DNA of 64,000 nucleotides, taken from Rhizodiscina lignyota. Lineage: Eukaryota; Ascomycota; Dothideomycetes; Aulographales; Rhizodiscinaceae. The stretch's first letter is position 1, and each line of letters starts with the position of its first letter. A model generated the notes under the pieces. The model was given only the letters and a program-made list of their open reading frames with translations, had not been told where the DNA came from and ran no database searches. The position numbers and the translations under genes were made by a program. Below, in pieces: positions 12,253 to 25,561 of the stretch. The stretch spans positions 496,001-560,000 of the forward strand of contig ML978127.1 of assembly GCA_010015805.1 (NCBI GenBank), in the 5' to 3' direction.

Positions 12253-13204
12253 ATGGTAAGGACGCTGTCGAGGCCCAAGCAGTGGTGTGCTCACGCGTGC
12301 TAACTGCCTCTCTTTCTTGTTGCAGGATTCGGGCATTCAAGATAGTACTGGCGGAGCTGGCACGCAACATGATCCCGTTTATGTTGTCATTGCCGCAATG
12401 GTTTCCGCCATCTCGTCTTCAGCATACAACATACAGACAGAGCCTTTCCGTCCTTGCAGTATCGAAGAGATATTCGACGCATTCAACACGCATCTCTTCG
12501 AAACCCGCGTATTATATAACATACAACCCGATATGATACCCTTGGATATCAGAGATATCTTAAATAATCTTATCGGTATAAAGATATCGCTCGAGAATTT
12601 GGCTCGTACCTATCAATCTTATGGAGCCAACACTTTTGTGTCATCTCTACTTGCATATCTACCAGAGATCAACGAGCTCTTGGGGTATGTAGGGTTGAAT
12701 GCGCTGTCGATGATTGGTGCAACAGGTATAGCCTTGCTTCTTCTGTACACTGCGAGCCAATACTTATTGGGGAACTATAGGGTCGGGGAGCTCACTCGTG
12801 GACGAAACCCTTGTCCTTGCCGCCTCTTTGCCACATGTGGATGCGGCTCTCTTTGCCGCCGGTTACTGGACAAGGGATCAAAGAAGTTTATCGCCACTCC
12901 CCGAGTCCTATACATACACTCATCAAAGCATATTTGGTTCGACAGCCGCAGCCGACGCCGAGCGTGCTCAGCATGCGACATTGAACACGCAATACTACCA
13001 GTTGTCTGAAGGTTTGTCACCCTGCATTCTGTGTAAGTTATGATTTAGGTTCGTGGTTGACATTGCAAAGCCCAACCTCACACTGCCGCTGAATACCATT
13101 CGTCTCCGACGACCCCCGCTGACTCCACAGATGTGCACCTCTCCAACCACTCATCAGATGCAGGTGCCTCACCGTCGTCTGAAACAGAGTATAATGTGCA
13201 CTGA
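12253..13204 (+). CDS. Hypothetical protein, 255 aa, with an ATG-only first exon
   Basis: I do not recognise the family. Four exons join in frame: 12253-12255, 12326-12725, 12781-13011 and 13071-13204. The first coding exon is just the ATG, followed directly by gtaagg. Intron 1 has a textbook branch site (GCTAAC), a pyrimidine run and a gcag acceptor. No other in-frame ATG lies upstream of exon 2. Intron 2 (55 nt) begins gtatag and is open in the upstream frame, where it would encode a false hydrophobic segment. Spliced, the protein is soluble, with a helical middle (about residues 60-140) and a Ser/Thr/His-rich tail ending YNVH. The consistent phases over three introns and the change of frame between exons argue for a real gene. 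Confidence 0.68.
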
Positions 13205-14220
13205 AGTTCCAAACACAAGCAAGGACCCAAAGAACTGTCCTCTGCTACAACTCTAGGCCTCCGATTCGCTTAACAATCGACACAACTGGAATTAGAAGCC
13301 AACTGTCTGCTATGACATCTTCAGCTCTACGATCTGACATTTCGACAATCTCCTCCATCATATCCGTCGTCACCCTGACAACACCGGCATGAGGGCTTGG
13401 GTGATACACATTGCATTTCACACAAGGTTCGCTCCTTCAGTCTCTGCCTTCGGGCTGAGTACAGCATCTCCCTTGCTCTGGAGTTAAAAAAAAAGGAAAG
13501 GTTGTCGGAAGTCCTCAGAAACGGCCGCTGCTAATGACTTTCTACTTCGCTGCCTATTTTCTCTGCGATACTTTAACATTCATTCCAATGGGTTTCCCTT
13601 ATATGAATTGTGCTCTTCATAAGCTCTTTGTTATGAAATATTGGTTAACGGTTATTGCATGCTTATCTTTTCGTCGTGTTTCCTTGTCGACTTGCACGAG
13701 CGCTCTTGGAGGACAATCTTTTTCAATGGCGAACCTTGGGCCGTAAAAAGGAGGCTGAGCTGTACTCGTTCCTGAAGATTTGAAGAGCCATCTCAAAAGT
13801 CTAGGGGGTTTGCACTTAGCCTTAGAGCTTAATATAGTTTCATAGGGGGCTTCTTCAACGGCAAGATGTTGTTCAAGCAGCTCAAGCTTATCTCATTTGT
13901 ATCACTCATGGCACAGTATGTTTCAGTTTCAACCTTGAATCGAGTGAACGAATGTGAATTTGCTAGTACTGCCAAGGGGTATCATCTTTAGCGGCAAATG
14001 ACTGAAGACCTCAGCGCCGAGACGAGCGCCGCCGATATGTACAAACGAAGCCAGAAGTATATAAAGCCAGAAGTATATGAAGCCAGAAGTAAGTACATGA
14101 AGCCAGGTATTGCTTTTCCACTCCTCGTAGCGAACCACGTTTCGTGATTCTGCTCTGCAGCAATTGAGCTACTACCCCATGCATATAACTGTCGAACCGC
14201 TTCGGACGAGTTCTGAGAGT
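13205..14220. other. No gene recognised
   Basis: This is AT-richer spacer between two genes. Apart from the short tandem repeat at 14048-14107 and small frames without features, I see nothing in it. Confidence 0.5.
14048..14107. repeat. Short tandem repeat, 16-20 bp unit
   Basis: The unit AAGCCAGAAGTATATA is repeated about 3.5 times with small changes: 14048-14063, 14064-14079, a 20-bp variant 14080-14099, then a partial copy. It lies about 110 bp past the 3' end of the coiled-coil gene. Confidence 0.8.
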
Positions 14221-17108
14221 TCAACTTCTTCTCATGACGTCAACATCGCGTTGCAAGCGAAGAAGCTTCTGCTCCTGGAACTCGGTCTCGTTGTGGGCTT
14301 TTCCAATCTCCTCCTCGACCTCCTTCATCTTATCGTCCACTTCACCGCTCCACGCCTCCAGTGGTGCAAGTCTCGAGGTGGACAGGCTTTCGAGGCTCCC
14401 CTTGATCGAGTTATGCTTGGCTTGAAGATCAGAAACATTCACATTCAATGCCACAAGCTTCTCGATCGCCTCGTCAACCTTCTTGACACCTGTCTCGACC
14501 TCGCGGATGCGTTGTTCCATCCCCTCGACCGCATCTTTGCAAGCCGCAGCAACTTCCTGCGCCTTCTCGGCTTTGCTTTCAGCCGTGCGTGCGTGCATGT
14601 CTGTTGCCATGAGGTTACCACGAAAAATAGGCATCTCCTCCTTCAGCTGCCTGATCTCTCCAATGGCATCCTTCGCGAACGGGAACATGACTTGCATCTG
14701 ATTGACCATGCGCTTTGCCATGTCGTCTGTACTGATGTTGTCGTAACGCTGCTCCAGGCTTCGCACTGAGGTGGCATTGACCCGACTCTGCCCCACAAGA
14801 TGTTGCACAGTTTGGTCCAAGTTATGTACATGCTGCTGCATGTTTAAGATATGATTCTGCAAGTTGGAAAGCTGCGGTGGAGGTACTGTCACATTTGAGG
14901 AATGGATAGGCGCATTCGAAGGTAGGACATGTGCATTCGTAGGCAAACTCGGCGTCCTTTGCTGCTGGATGTGTCCATTCACTTGGTGAACGGGTGGCTG
15001 CTGAACATTGCCATTCTGTGGTTGCTGATTGCTTAGAGTACTCGTAGTAGGAGAAATTGTCGGTGAGTTGGTCTGCTGCTGAGAAAGGATCCTCGAAGTC
15101 TTCTGGAGAACGTCCGCAGTCAATTTTTCCATTTGTTCCACCTTTCTGTTGGTGCCAGCAACCGCTGTGTTGAGCTCGTTAATGGGCCCATGCACCTGGG
15201 TTCGATGGGCTTCCACCGTTGTCCGAACTTCATTGATAAGATCGCTCACGCGCTTCTCAAGCTCGGTCATCTCTTTCGTGACAATCTCATCCTTGTCCAG
15301 CTGCTCGTCGTCTAACCTGCTGAAATCATTTCGTAATATGGCTACTTTCTCGGCAAGATCTTGTAGCTCTTTTGTTGATGTGTTGCTAGGTATACTTGGA
15401 CCTGACTGTTTGACAGCATCTAAAGAAGTGATGCGTTCCTCCAGAGATTTATGTTGGGAGATAATAGGCTGAATATCGGTCTTTAAAGCGTCCAGCTGCC
15501 TGTTGCTTGCTCGAATGCTGTCTTCCGCACATTCAACGTCTGCGGCAGTATTGTTCATAAATTCTTGCATTTTTGCCAGGCGTGCAGCGGTACTCTCCTG
15601 CCAATTCTGTTGACCTTGCACGACACTTAAGAGACCGGCTTCAGTATCGTCGGGCGCGCCGTCAATACGACGCTTGATATCTTCACAATCTGCTTTGAGG
15701 TCCTCGAAAGCTTTGCTGTCTGGGGCCTTTTCAATCTTCATCTGTAGGGTGCTCAAGCTCTTAGACAGTTCTGTCACCTTCCTGTCGAGATCGCTGTCGT
15801 CCCTGGCCCTTGGGCCAGCTACGGGTGATGAGCCCCGTCTCGATGTACTTCGAACTTCTGCTTCTCGGCTTCGCTCGAGCCTTCTCTTCATCCGCGAAAT
15901 GTCGTCTTTCACGATTTCGTAGTCCTCGTTTAGAGATCTAACATCTTTACTGATCAGTTTCCGAAGCTCCTCGGACTCTTTCTGAAACTGATCATGACTC
16001 TTCCGAAGCTCCTCATGCTTCCTGTCGAGCGTCCCGACGGTTCCTTCTATGATGCCCATGTCCCCGGATAAGCGATTGAAGGAGCTTGGTAACGTCTTGA
16101 AGTCATCTATAAAGTCCGCTAGCGATTTCCCTCCAGTAGCATTTTCTAGAGTATGGAGATCTTTCGTAGCACTTTCCATGCCCTTTATTTGATTTCTTAG
16201 CTCGCGATTCTCCCGTTCTTGAGCATCAAGTCGTTCGGTAAGTTTGGTGATTTGAAGCTGAACATCGCTTTCAACTTGGTTGGTGTTCTCCCCCTGCCGG
16301 GGCAATACGACATGAGAAATGCGCGTTGCAAATGTCTTGATATCCTTGTAATATTTGTCGACGGCCTTGTTGGCATTCTCCAGCTCGTTGGTTGCACGGC
16401 TGAGCTTTATCCGAGCTTGCGACGAAGACTCGGTCCAGGTTGGATCCAGTCTCTTTTCGCTTATAAGTGCTTTCTCATAAGCTTGCTTCGAGTCACTATG
16501 CTCTCTCTTCCTTTGCTCCCAAATAGTAGCCTCGACGGTTTTCGACTGAAGCTCCATGAGAAGATGTGCAACATCACTACTAGATCCCTGAGCTATGCTT
16601 GATGCTGGAGATGCAGGCGTCGAGAATTCGCTAAGGGTAGGAAGAGCTTTTGTTACAGCACTCAGAGGGCCACTGGCAGAGTTTGTCACAGAGCCTGAGC
16701 AGTGTTAGTGTCACGATCTACCACTCTCATGAAGAAATCATGATTACACCTACCTTTCCGTTCAACTGTCCGGGTGTTTGGCGTGGAAGCGGAAGATCCA
16801 CTGTCGACAGGTCTAGGTGATGAACTGACGTTCGTGTTCACGTGAATATCTTGACGGAGCTTTTTGGCGCCAGCTTCTTTCTCCCTTGGCGTGTCTTTCG
16901 AAAGCGAGGTGGGCTTGGGGGTGTCACGCTTTCCATGTTGCCCGTCGGCAGCTGCTCCTTTCACACGTTTTGATCCAGGGGGGGCTGGGCTGGTCCTGCT
17001 GCCGCCTCGCTTCCTGGGATCCATGCTGGATCCCGAAGAAGCTGGGGGAGAGATGTCTCTGTACCGCGAAACCTTCGGCCACTTGCGATTTCGTCCTGCT
17101 GGATCCAT
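14221..17108 (-). CDS. Large coiled-coil protein of unknown function
   Basis: Two exons (17108-16754 and 16694-14221) give 942 aa; the intron has gtaggt and ctcag ends. The N-terminal ~120 residues are basic, Ser/Pro-rich and probably disordered (starts MDPAGRNRKW). From about residue 170 long heptad-like stretches rich in E, K, L, Q and R run to the C-terminus. They are broken by a Q/P/N-rich linker around residues 650-730. No enzymatic motif is visible. The shape resembles structural or scaffold coiled-coil proteins, but I cannot assign a named family. The gene is divergent from RVB2 across 754 bp. Confidence 0.82.
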
Positions 17109-17862
17109 GTCAGAAGGTTGAGAAGTGTTGTAGAGAATTGGATAAAGGAAAAGGTTTATTATATGTTGCAGGGGAAGCTGGAGCCTGGAGCATAGTGAAA
17201 GCAGTAGTGTTGTGTTACTTCGGAAAGCATGCTTCCCATGCAACTTTCCGAGGTGTGTGAAGAGGAGCAGTTCGTAACCATGGGGACGGGAGCACTTACC
17301 GTCTCGAAAGGGAGTCTCTTCTGCAAGGTAGAAATGTGACTGTGGGGGTAGCACGAGCTTTTATAAAGCCCAATCAAGTGCCGTCTCGCGGCAAGAGAGT
17401 GAAGCAGCAGAGCACGCGAGGTTGCCGATGGGAAAATGTGACAGGTCGCGTTGGACGCGCAGCGCGTGTTGGGCAGGATCCCGTTTGCTAGCTCGACAGA
17501 TGGCAGCAGCCACGGCCGCTCCTTCCCTCTCCTCATACATCGCTTGCAGATCTGGCGCGGCGGAAGAGGCAGCGGTGAGAGCGATTCCCACACTCTCGTG
17601 CAGTCAATTAGGCGGCGAAACAAAGCGTGCCGCGGTTTTTGGCGGTGCAGCTCGCTTTAAGTACTTCCTCCTCATGCACGCTAATCAGTTGGAGCATGCT
17701 GCCATTGGTGCGCTAAGCGCCAGCGAAGCACATGTCCGGTATTCTTCACACAGCCCGCCAATGATATTCCCTCCTAAGCGCGCAACATGCAAGGGAGAAG
17801 CTCGCACCGCGCTTTTTATCCATCTTCTCCAACGCTGCTAGTCCCCAACAACGCCTGCAAAC
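17109..17862. promoter_or_regulatory. Shared divergent promoter of coiled-coil gene and RVB2
   Basis: 754 bp separate the two start codons on opposite strands, and no coding sequence is supported inside. Both promoters must lie here. Several short frames overlap without features. Confidence 0.6.
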
Positions 17863-19445
<1,583 letters not shown>

Positions 19446-19650
19446 GCTTTTGAATGTCAGCGCAGGCGTTGGGTGCTACATCGGGCGTTTTAGATACGGT
19501 ACTGGTATAAGAAAAGCAAGCCTTCGTATGTACGATAGATCCGCTTAGAAGGCACAGGGTGGCATTACTGTTAAATGCAACCCATACCATTGTACTCTGG
19601 AATGCTACTGTATGTTTTGATACCTTCGCTACGAGTACTATGCAGGGGAC

Positions 19651-21051
19651 TCAATCGTCCTCATCCATCAATTCTGCAAGTTCCCTTTCCTCTTCTTCTG
19701 TCAGCATAGACGTTGAGATGGCTTCCTCGACCTGAGCGTTCCCTAGCTCCTGCGCTTTCGTTTCCTCTCGCGCTTTCTTCAGGTCATCTGGCTTCAGACT
19801 CCATTTCCTGATGGTTGCATCTATCGACACCGTGACAACTGTTCGGCCAACGAGCAGCAAGCCCGTGACTTCCTCGAAATGCCCACTGAACGTGTGGAAT
19901 AGCTTTCCACTCTGCAGAGAATCAGGCTGCAAGTTCCATATCCCAAATACAGAGCAAGAACGGGAGGAAGACAACATACCGCTCTCTCCCATAGCCTGAC
20001 CTCCTCATCACGGCAAGCTGTCACAATCCAACCGCCATCCTCATCAATGGCGATATCCCTTACAAAATCTGGATGCACTAGCTCCGTATCTGCTGCCCAC
20101 CCGCGCTCACGAACGAGGCATTTCGCCGTCTTGTCAGCCGACGCCGTCCACATGTCCCCATCTGCATCGAAGCGCAGTGCATAGACGCTCGTCTCATGTG
20201 CAACAAGCGGTTGGCATTCCGTCTCTGCAGACAAATCATTGTTGCCAGAAACATCTACTTCGCTGGCGCTGGCACCAGTGAGCCGCCAGCGCCGAATCTC
20301 GCGACTGCTATCCGCGCTGAAGATTGAGACCCCTTCAGCAGACGTAGACAGCGGGTCTAACGTCAGGGCCTGTACGCCACGCCCATGCTCTTTCAGCACG
20401 TGAAGCTTCTCTCCCTTCTGCGCATCCCACACTGTTATGGCGGCATCTGCGCCGCCAGAGATGAGGAGCTCCTTGTTGGCGAGCGGAACGTATAGCAGCG
20501 CTTTTACGAAGTCTGTATGTCCGGCACTGAATATGCGGTCTGGTCTGATAGGTGAGACAGAGGACGACGAGATGGGCCACGAGTATATCGTCTTATCCCA
20601 GCATCCGCCGAAGACGTGCGTTTGCGAGACGGCAAGACATGTTACGGGGGCATTGGGCCCGGCATATGTTGCTGTGATCTCACCCGACTGATCGCGAGGC
20701 TCGTATCAGCATGCTTTCGTCCGGTGTCTATTACGCTTTTCCCGACCGCAAAGCGACAGAGCCTTGGGACATCTTACACACTTCAAGTGCTACATTCTCT
20801 ATTATTCCGCCTGCCTGTGCGACATACACGCGCCCGCCATCGTGAGGGTCTGAAGCACAGGCGAGGATCTTGGAACGGAGCTTGATCGGATTGCCGTGAG
20901 TGTTCTTCGATTTCGTTGCCTTGCGCTCGGATATGTTGATTGCGTTGCTTTTTTTTGGAAGCAGAGGTTAGAATCGGCGTCGCACAGTCAAAAATGGGAA
21001 TGTGTCTCACGTCGTCTGAAAGAAATGACGGGGGTCTGTCGCCTTGGACAT
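19651..21051 (-). CDS. WD40-repeat protein
   Basis: Four exons (21051-21011, 20947-20782, 20687-19980, 19911-19651) give 391 aa. WD-type blades are visible, such as VFGGCWDKTIYSW, LLISGGADAAITVWD, GVSIFSADSSREIRRWRL, MWTASADKTAKCL, WIVTACRDEEVRLWE and VVTVSIDATIRKW, consistent with a propeller. The C-terminus is an acidic tail, TEEEERELAELMDEDD. Exon 2 uses the acceptor after the A-run near 20948, the only nearby one that keeps the conserved frame. The role is a scaffold or adaptor by family; I cannot name the orthologue. Confidence 0.86.
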
Positions 21052-21362
21052 TTTGGGCGCTTTTGATCGCGATCGTGACGTCGCGTGGTGGTGGGGGAAA
21101 AGGAGCGAGACGCGTGCTGCACGAAATTTTAGTGCGAGCGCGTCTAAGGTCTCCCGGTCTCGGAGATACTTCCGCACGCGCCAGGAACAGGATAGGTTTC
21201 TAGGAATCAAGGCATAGAAAATATTGGTCCCGCTCGCCGCTGCCAATCAATATCACGCATTGACCTTCAATTTCCTATCCAGCATGCTGAACTTGAAGAC
21301 CTGAATTCCTAAGCGCCACATCCAATCCTTTACCATGAATGGGACGGATACAGGCGTCCCGC
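21052..21362. other. Short spacer between two minus-strand genes
   Basis: About 310 bp that should hold the WD40 gene promoter and the 3' end of the methyltransferase-like gene. Nothing else is seen. Confidence 0.5.
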
Positions 21363-22088
21363 TCAGAAGACGCCAGGAATGAACCTCTTTGTCTGGCGGT
21401 TGTACTCTTCCCACGTCTTTCCGAAACTCGCCTTTAACATCCTCTCCTCATCGCGAACCCTAACATAGAACATTCCCATAATCGCGATCGAACCGCCGAC
21501 CATCATGTAAGGCTGTACCATTATCAGCGGCTGGAGCAAGCTTGGTGGGATCCAGCAGGCGGCAAGGCCGTCGAATCGCACGTGGATCCACAGCATCGCA
21601 TTCATGAGAATGGCAAGTGCGGTATAACTCGGATGCTGCATGTACGCGTGCACGCCAGTCGTGACCAGGCGATCGGGCTCGCGTAGCATGAAGGTGAAGT
21701 TGGTTCCGAGATTCCTGAATGCCGCGATGCGAATAGGGGCTGCGATGAAGATGGCCAGAAAGAGGGCGGTGGCGAGGAAAGGGCTCCAGGTGAACAGCTC
21801 CGGGTTCGAGATCCGTGCGAAACCGCTCTGAGGGCAGATAAGCCTTGGGGGACTGGGATACGCGTAAATGACTATCGCATAGTAGAGTCCGGTCGTCGCA
21901 TGCGACAGTGCTGCGAGTTGGTATATGCCACCATGTATTGGTCTGCCAATATGATCCTTGACAGTCCCTCTGGCAGGTTCGGCGGCAGTTCCTTGAGGGG
22001 GAGCTGAGCAGATGGACCATAAAACATTTATTGCAAACACAGCAAGGCCGAGAACAATTCTAGAAAGCGGCGATGCCATGAAACCCAT
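21363..22088 (-). CDS. Isoprenylcysteine carboxyl methyltransferase-like membrane protein
   Basis: One exon, 241 aa from the first in-frame ATG at 22088; the open frame continues upstream only from non-ATG codons. Several hydrophobic segments suggest four to five membrane passes. The C-terminal half carries the ICMT/PEMT signature: TGVHAYMQHPSYTA, then RVRDEERMLKASFG...EEYNRQTKRFIPG, which binds S-adenosylmethionine and the lipid substrate. The best-known member, Ste14, methylates the C-terminal prenylcysteine of Ras-like proteins and mating pheromone in the ER. The region between the N-terminus and the signature is loosely conserved, so a related small-molecule or lipid methyltransferase is also possible. 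Confidence 0.82.
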   Translation of the reverse strand: MGFMASPLSRIVLGLAVFAINVLWSICSAPPQGTAAEPARGTVKDHIGRPIHGGIYQLAALSHATTGLYYAIVIYAYPSPPRLICPQSGFARISNPELFTWSPFLATALFLAIFIAAPIRIAAFRNLGTNFTFMLREPDRLVTTGVHAYMQHPSYTALAILMNAMLWIHVRFDGLAACWIPPSLLQPLIMVQPYMMVGGSIAIMGMFYVRVRDEERMLKASFGKTWEEYNRQTKRFIPGVF

Positions 22089-24451
22089 TGTGACGATCCT
22101 GACAAGGCCGAGTTTGAGATATGAGCCGCAAGACACATGTAGAGCAGGGCTTTGTACCGTCGAAAAAGGCGTGGACTCTTCAGTTAAAACGAATTATTCA
22201 GGAATCCTCCGAATGAAGAGTCAAGAGATATTGTGTTTTAGCTAGCGCGAAATTCATGGAAGTGGTGTTAAAATCCTTTTGCTGCCTGTACAATGCGCTC
22301 AGCCTTGTGACGGATGCCTAAATATGCAATAGTGGATTCTGAGACTCGAATGAAGAATTGCACCTACAATTGGCCACAGCTACTTAGGCAGCAAAATGAA
22401 TTCGTCGCTGAACTTTGAAGGTTTGCATGGCCCTTTGTGAGTTTGTTCACCGCCTGTGAAGGATTGGATACGCGCTTGGCGGTCTGCTCTCATTGCAGTC
22501 GTGCGTGTACGGTACATATACACGCCCTCAACTAACTCTACGCTGCTCTCGTTGAGAGTTGGTCCGCATTAATCTCGCATTGCACTTAAAATTTGATGTT
22601 AATGATAGTTAGCCTATATAAGCTCGATACGCTCAGAAATCCAGGTGCTTTGCAACAGTAGGGTATGCACATTTTGGATAGGTTTCAAGACTCGCCAAAA
22701 GCGATCTCCATTCCGCAAGCAAGACAAGCAATGTCCATCATGTGAGCTGACCTCAGAGCACTACGAAGGAAGGGATTGAGATATGTCCATCTGCGTCATC
22801 GAGACCGCAAGATATGGAAGATTTCGAAAGATCCGTCATGCCTGTCAAGTAAAATGATGATAGACAAAAGGACGAGTCAAGCCGTTCGGCACCGAATAGC
22901 GCGGGGTGACAGAGGCGTTACACTGCTGCACGTTGCAATTTTCTCCGAGCGTGCCAGCGCCGATCGGCTTTATGACCAAGGAGGATTCCAATCCCTTCTG
23001 AAAGAGTGAGGACCGTGAGATATCGGCTGATAGCCCTATACGATATCAGGGACTTACGCTCAAGCGGGATCGACCATGCGTGTGAGGGACGATCAGGTAG
23101 TAGACCCTGTTTACATAACACATTTCATGAGAGTATCGGTCCGAGGATGAAGACTTGGTATGGATTGCTCGCTCCCGTTCTGCGACGGTCGCGAAATTCG
23201 TCGAAAGCTTCACAAGTCACTATGAACGACCGTTAACGTTGTGGCGTCTGGGGAAAGAGTTAGTAGGGGGTAACGAGGCGTCGGTCACCTGGCCACGTTC
23301 TAGAGACTTGAGCGAAAAATCAATATTTCGATCGGCTCAGGGTGTCATCACCAGCGCAGGGCTTCATAAGCCTTCTGCCCTTCGCCGAGAGCATTTTCGG
23401 TGTTACCAGCATGTTTCAGTGGGTGAAACTGCGGGCTGGGATATTTCGAGCTGTCCACCGAACCGCTGCTGATCGCATTAGAAAAGCAGTGTGCGGGGTC
23501 TGGCAGATGTGTGGTACCTGAACGCCTCGTCATCATCCGTACCAGACTTATATATCGAAAGTCAGTGCAGGTCACAATAAGGGAAGGCGTAAAGTGACTC
23601 AGTCAGGGGCAGGGTCATCCGGAAGTAATTCCTGACAGAAGAGCCTCTCTGCCGCGGCTGGTACCTGACAGGATCGCGAAATCAGGTCTGGTGATCTACT
23701 GGTTCGTGTATCCCATGCACTGTCGATCTCAACGCCGTGGGAGACACACGAAACACTGGGTTTGGGATGAGCAAGACGAGAGGATTGCGCAAAGCAGACC
23801 GCGTCGAGAGAGATCAAGTTGCTTTCAGCGGCTGAGTGGAGGGCGCGGGAAGGAGTGGCTTTGTCGCGGACTTCCCAGGACAGCGCTGGGATTGGCTTGT
23901 GCACGCGCGAAGGGTTGAAGCTTGCACTCTCCCGTGCACGACTTGTGGAATTTTCTACGTCACTGCCTTAAAATTAGTCTCGTCGTTCCCGCCTGGAAAT
24001 CGATCGATGATCGATTACTGTATGACTTTCGCTGCCGCTGTTCTTCAACTGCCTCCTTGCCCCCTCTGCAAGCCTCGCTGCTCCCTCACACCTCTCCTGT
24101 TACTTCAAAAATCCACTGCCCTGCACACTTTCGGGGCCCTGCAGTACCCTCGACACTAGACCGGAGCTCCCGTAAGACACCTGGCACACCTGGCACATCA
24201 GCCTATCTGCCCACGAGTTCGGAGCCCGGCGGATATCGTTTACAGACACACATTTCCTGATTCGTCCTCTCCCCAAGTCAAAAGGCCACGCTTAGGGTAC
24301 GGAGTAGCCCCGTCCAAGGCCGCGTGGAAACCCAGCACACAACCCGACAAGTCATCAGGTGAGCATTTTTCTTCTGTCTGGACACTTCTGATAAATCCGG
24401 CGCGGCTGCTCGAAGGGCAAACTGTACGAAATTTGTCTATCGTCTTGCAAG
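22089..24451. other. Gene-free stretch of 2.4 kb
   Basis: No gene is supported. A TATA-like tatataag lies near 22615 but no convincing coding sequence follows it. Short frames on both strands lack domains and splice logic. The motif TACGGAGTA occurs at 24298-24306. The right end is the promoter of the gene at 24452. Confidence 0.5.
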
Positions 24452-25561
24452 ATGCTGACCAGCTTTTTCGCACAGCACGATTTACATTCGAAAGCTTGCG
24501 GCGGTCTGGTCAACTTTCTCGGGACCCACTGGATGAGCTCGGCCTTAAGCTCAACACCGGAAAGGCATGAGACAATGCCTTCTTCAGCAACAGGGCCGGG
24601 GCAGCGGCCCGAGATCCAAAGGTTACGGAGCAATTCAGTTCCAATCGCTGTCAGTCTAATGGACTGCACTGCAGAGGAGGCTGGCCTCCTATTCTCTGCT
24701 GCCGAGCGAGCATCTGCTCGACGCCGAAAGCATTTATCAGTCGATCATACTCACTTGTCCCCGCAAACGAGTGAAGAGCGTATACAAGCTTTTCCCACGA
24801 CAGTGTTCGAGGACACTACCGAAGATGATATCGAAATCGAAACCCCGTCAACAGAAGACCCAACGACCCCCAGGCCAAGTTCTGAGGAAATACCACTGCA
24901 GGCTTCTCCAGAAGTGAAAGCATACAACCAAGATATGGTACGATTCATCCAGGGGAGGCTGCATTCAATGGCGTTAAGCTATTGCGAACCTCCACCTACA
25001 CCCAAGACATCAGTACGCGACGAGCCAGAAGAGTATGACTTCAGTCCAGTACGGCCACAGCGGCCACAGCTAAAAAGCCACTTCTCGAATTGGAGCACGA
25101 CTAGCGCCGGTTCTGATGGGCCCGAAGTGCTAGTGGATCTTGCCTCCTCACCACCACCTGCGACTGACGATTCAGTGGACCCAGGCGACAAGGAAATCGA
25201 GCGTGGCTACGCCCACATCGTTCCAATTCGAAGACGTGCGGACATGGAAAAGCCTTCTCCAAGCTACTTCTCGTGGCCCGTTCGTCCGCCAAAACCCGCT
25301 CATGCCTCCATCAACTTTGAGACTCCCCTGTCGTCTGAACTTCGTTCCAGTAACTCATGCTCTAAGGAGGGAACTCCACCCCTCATTGATCTTGATACGA
25401 GCCAACCGGATGTCAGCCGAGCAAGTCGCGGAGATTTCTTCTTTAACCTTTCGGCCCCTAGAGAGCGTCATTTGACTCCATCACCTGATCCAAGGGGTCT
25501 AACTGGTCCTCCTCTCCACATGGGCCAGCACCTACCATCTCCACGGCCAATCCGATGCTAA
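24452..25561 (+). CDS. Hypothetical Ser/Pro-rich protein, 369 aa
   Basis: One open frame begins with ATG at 24452; in-frame ATGs at 24533 and 24575 are alternative starts. The protein is rich in Ser, Pro, Thr and Glu with few hydrophobic stretches, so it is probably largely disordered. Segments such as SNWSTTSAGSDGPEVL and PSPSYFSWPVRPP recall uncharacterised Pezizomycotina proteins, but I assign no function. The acidic stretch EDTTEDDIEIETPSTED and many S/T-P sites suggest a phosphorylated regulatory protein, which is inference. A second exon replacing the last ~10 residues is possible, since another frame stays open past 25561. Confidence 0.7.
   Translation: MLTSFFAQHDLHSKACGGLVNFLGTHWMSSALSSTPERHETMPSSATGPGQRPEIQRLRSNSVPIAVSLMDCTAEEAGLLFSAAERASARRRKHLSVDHTHLSPQTSEERIQAFPTTVFEDTTEDDIEIETPSTEDPTTPRPSSEEIPLQASPEVKAYNQDMVRFIQGRLHSMALSYCEPPPTPKTSVRDEPEEYDFSPVRPQRPQLKSHFSNWSTTSAGSDGPEVLVDLASSPPPATDDSVDPGDKEIERGYAHIVPIRRRADMEKPSPSYFSWPVRPPKPAHASINFETPLSSELRSSNSCSKEGTPPLIDLDTSQPDVSRASRGDFFFNLSAPRERHLTPSPDPRGLTGPPLHMGQHLPSPRPIRC

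Noticed and set aside
12726-12780. Transmembrane segment in the 12.2-13.2 kb gene
   Set aside because: The hydrophobic stretch is encoded by an intron with gt...ag ends; the spliced protein lacks it.
13534-13746. 70-codon frame with hydrophobic and Cys content, considered as a small secreted protein
   Set aside because: No convincing signal-peptide cleavage, no cysteine spacing pattern and no neighbouring exons.
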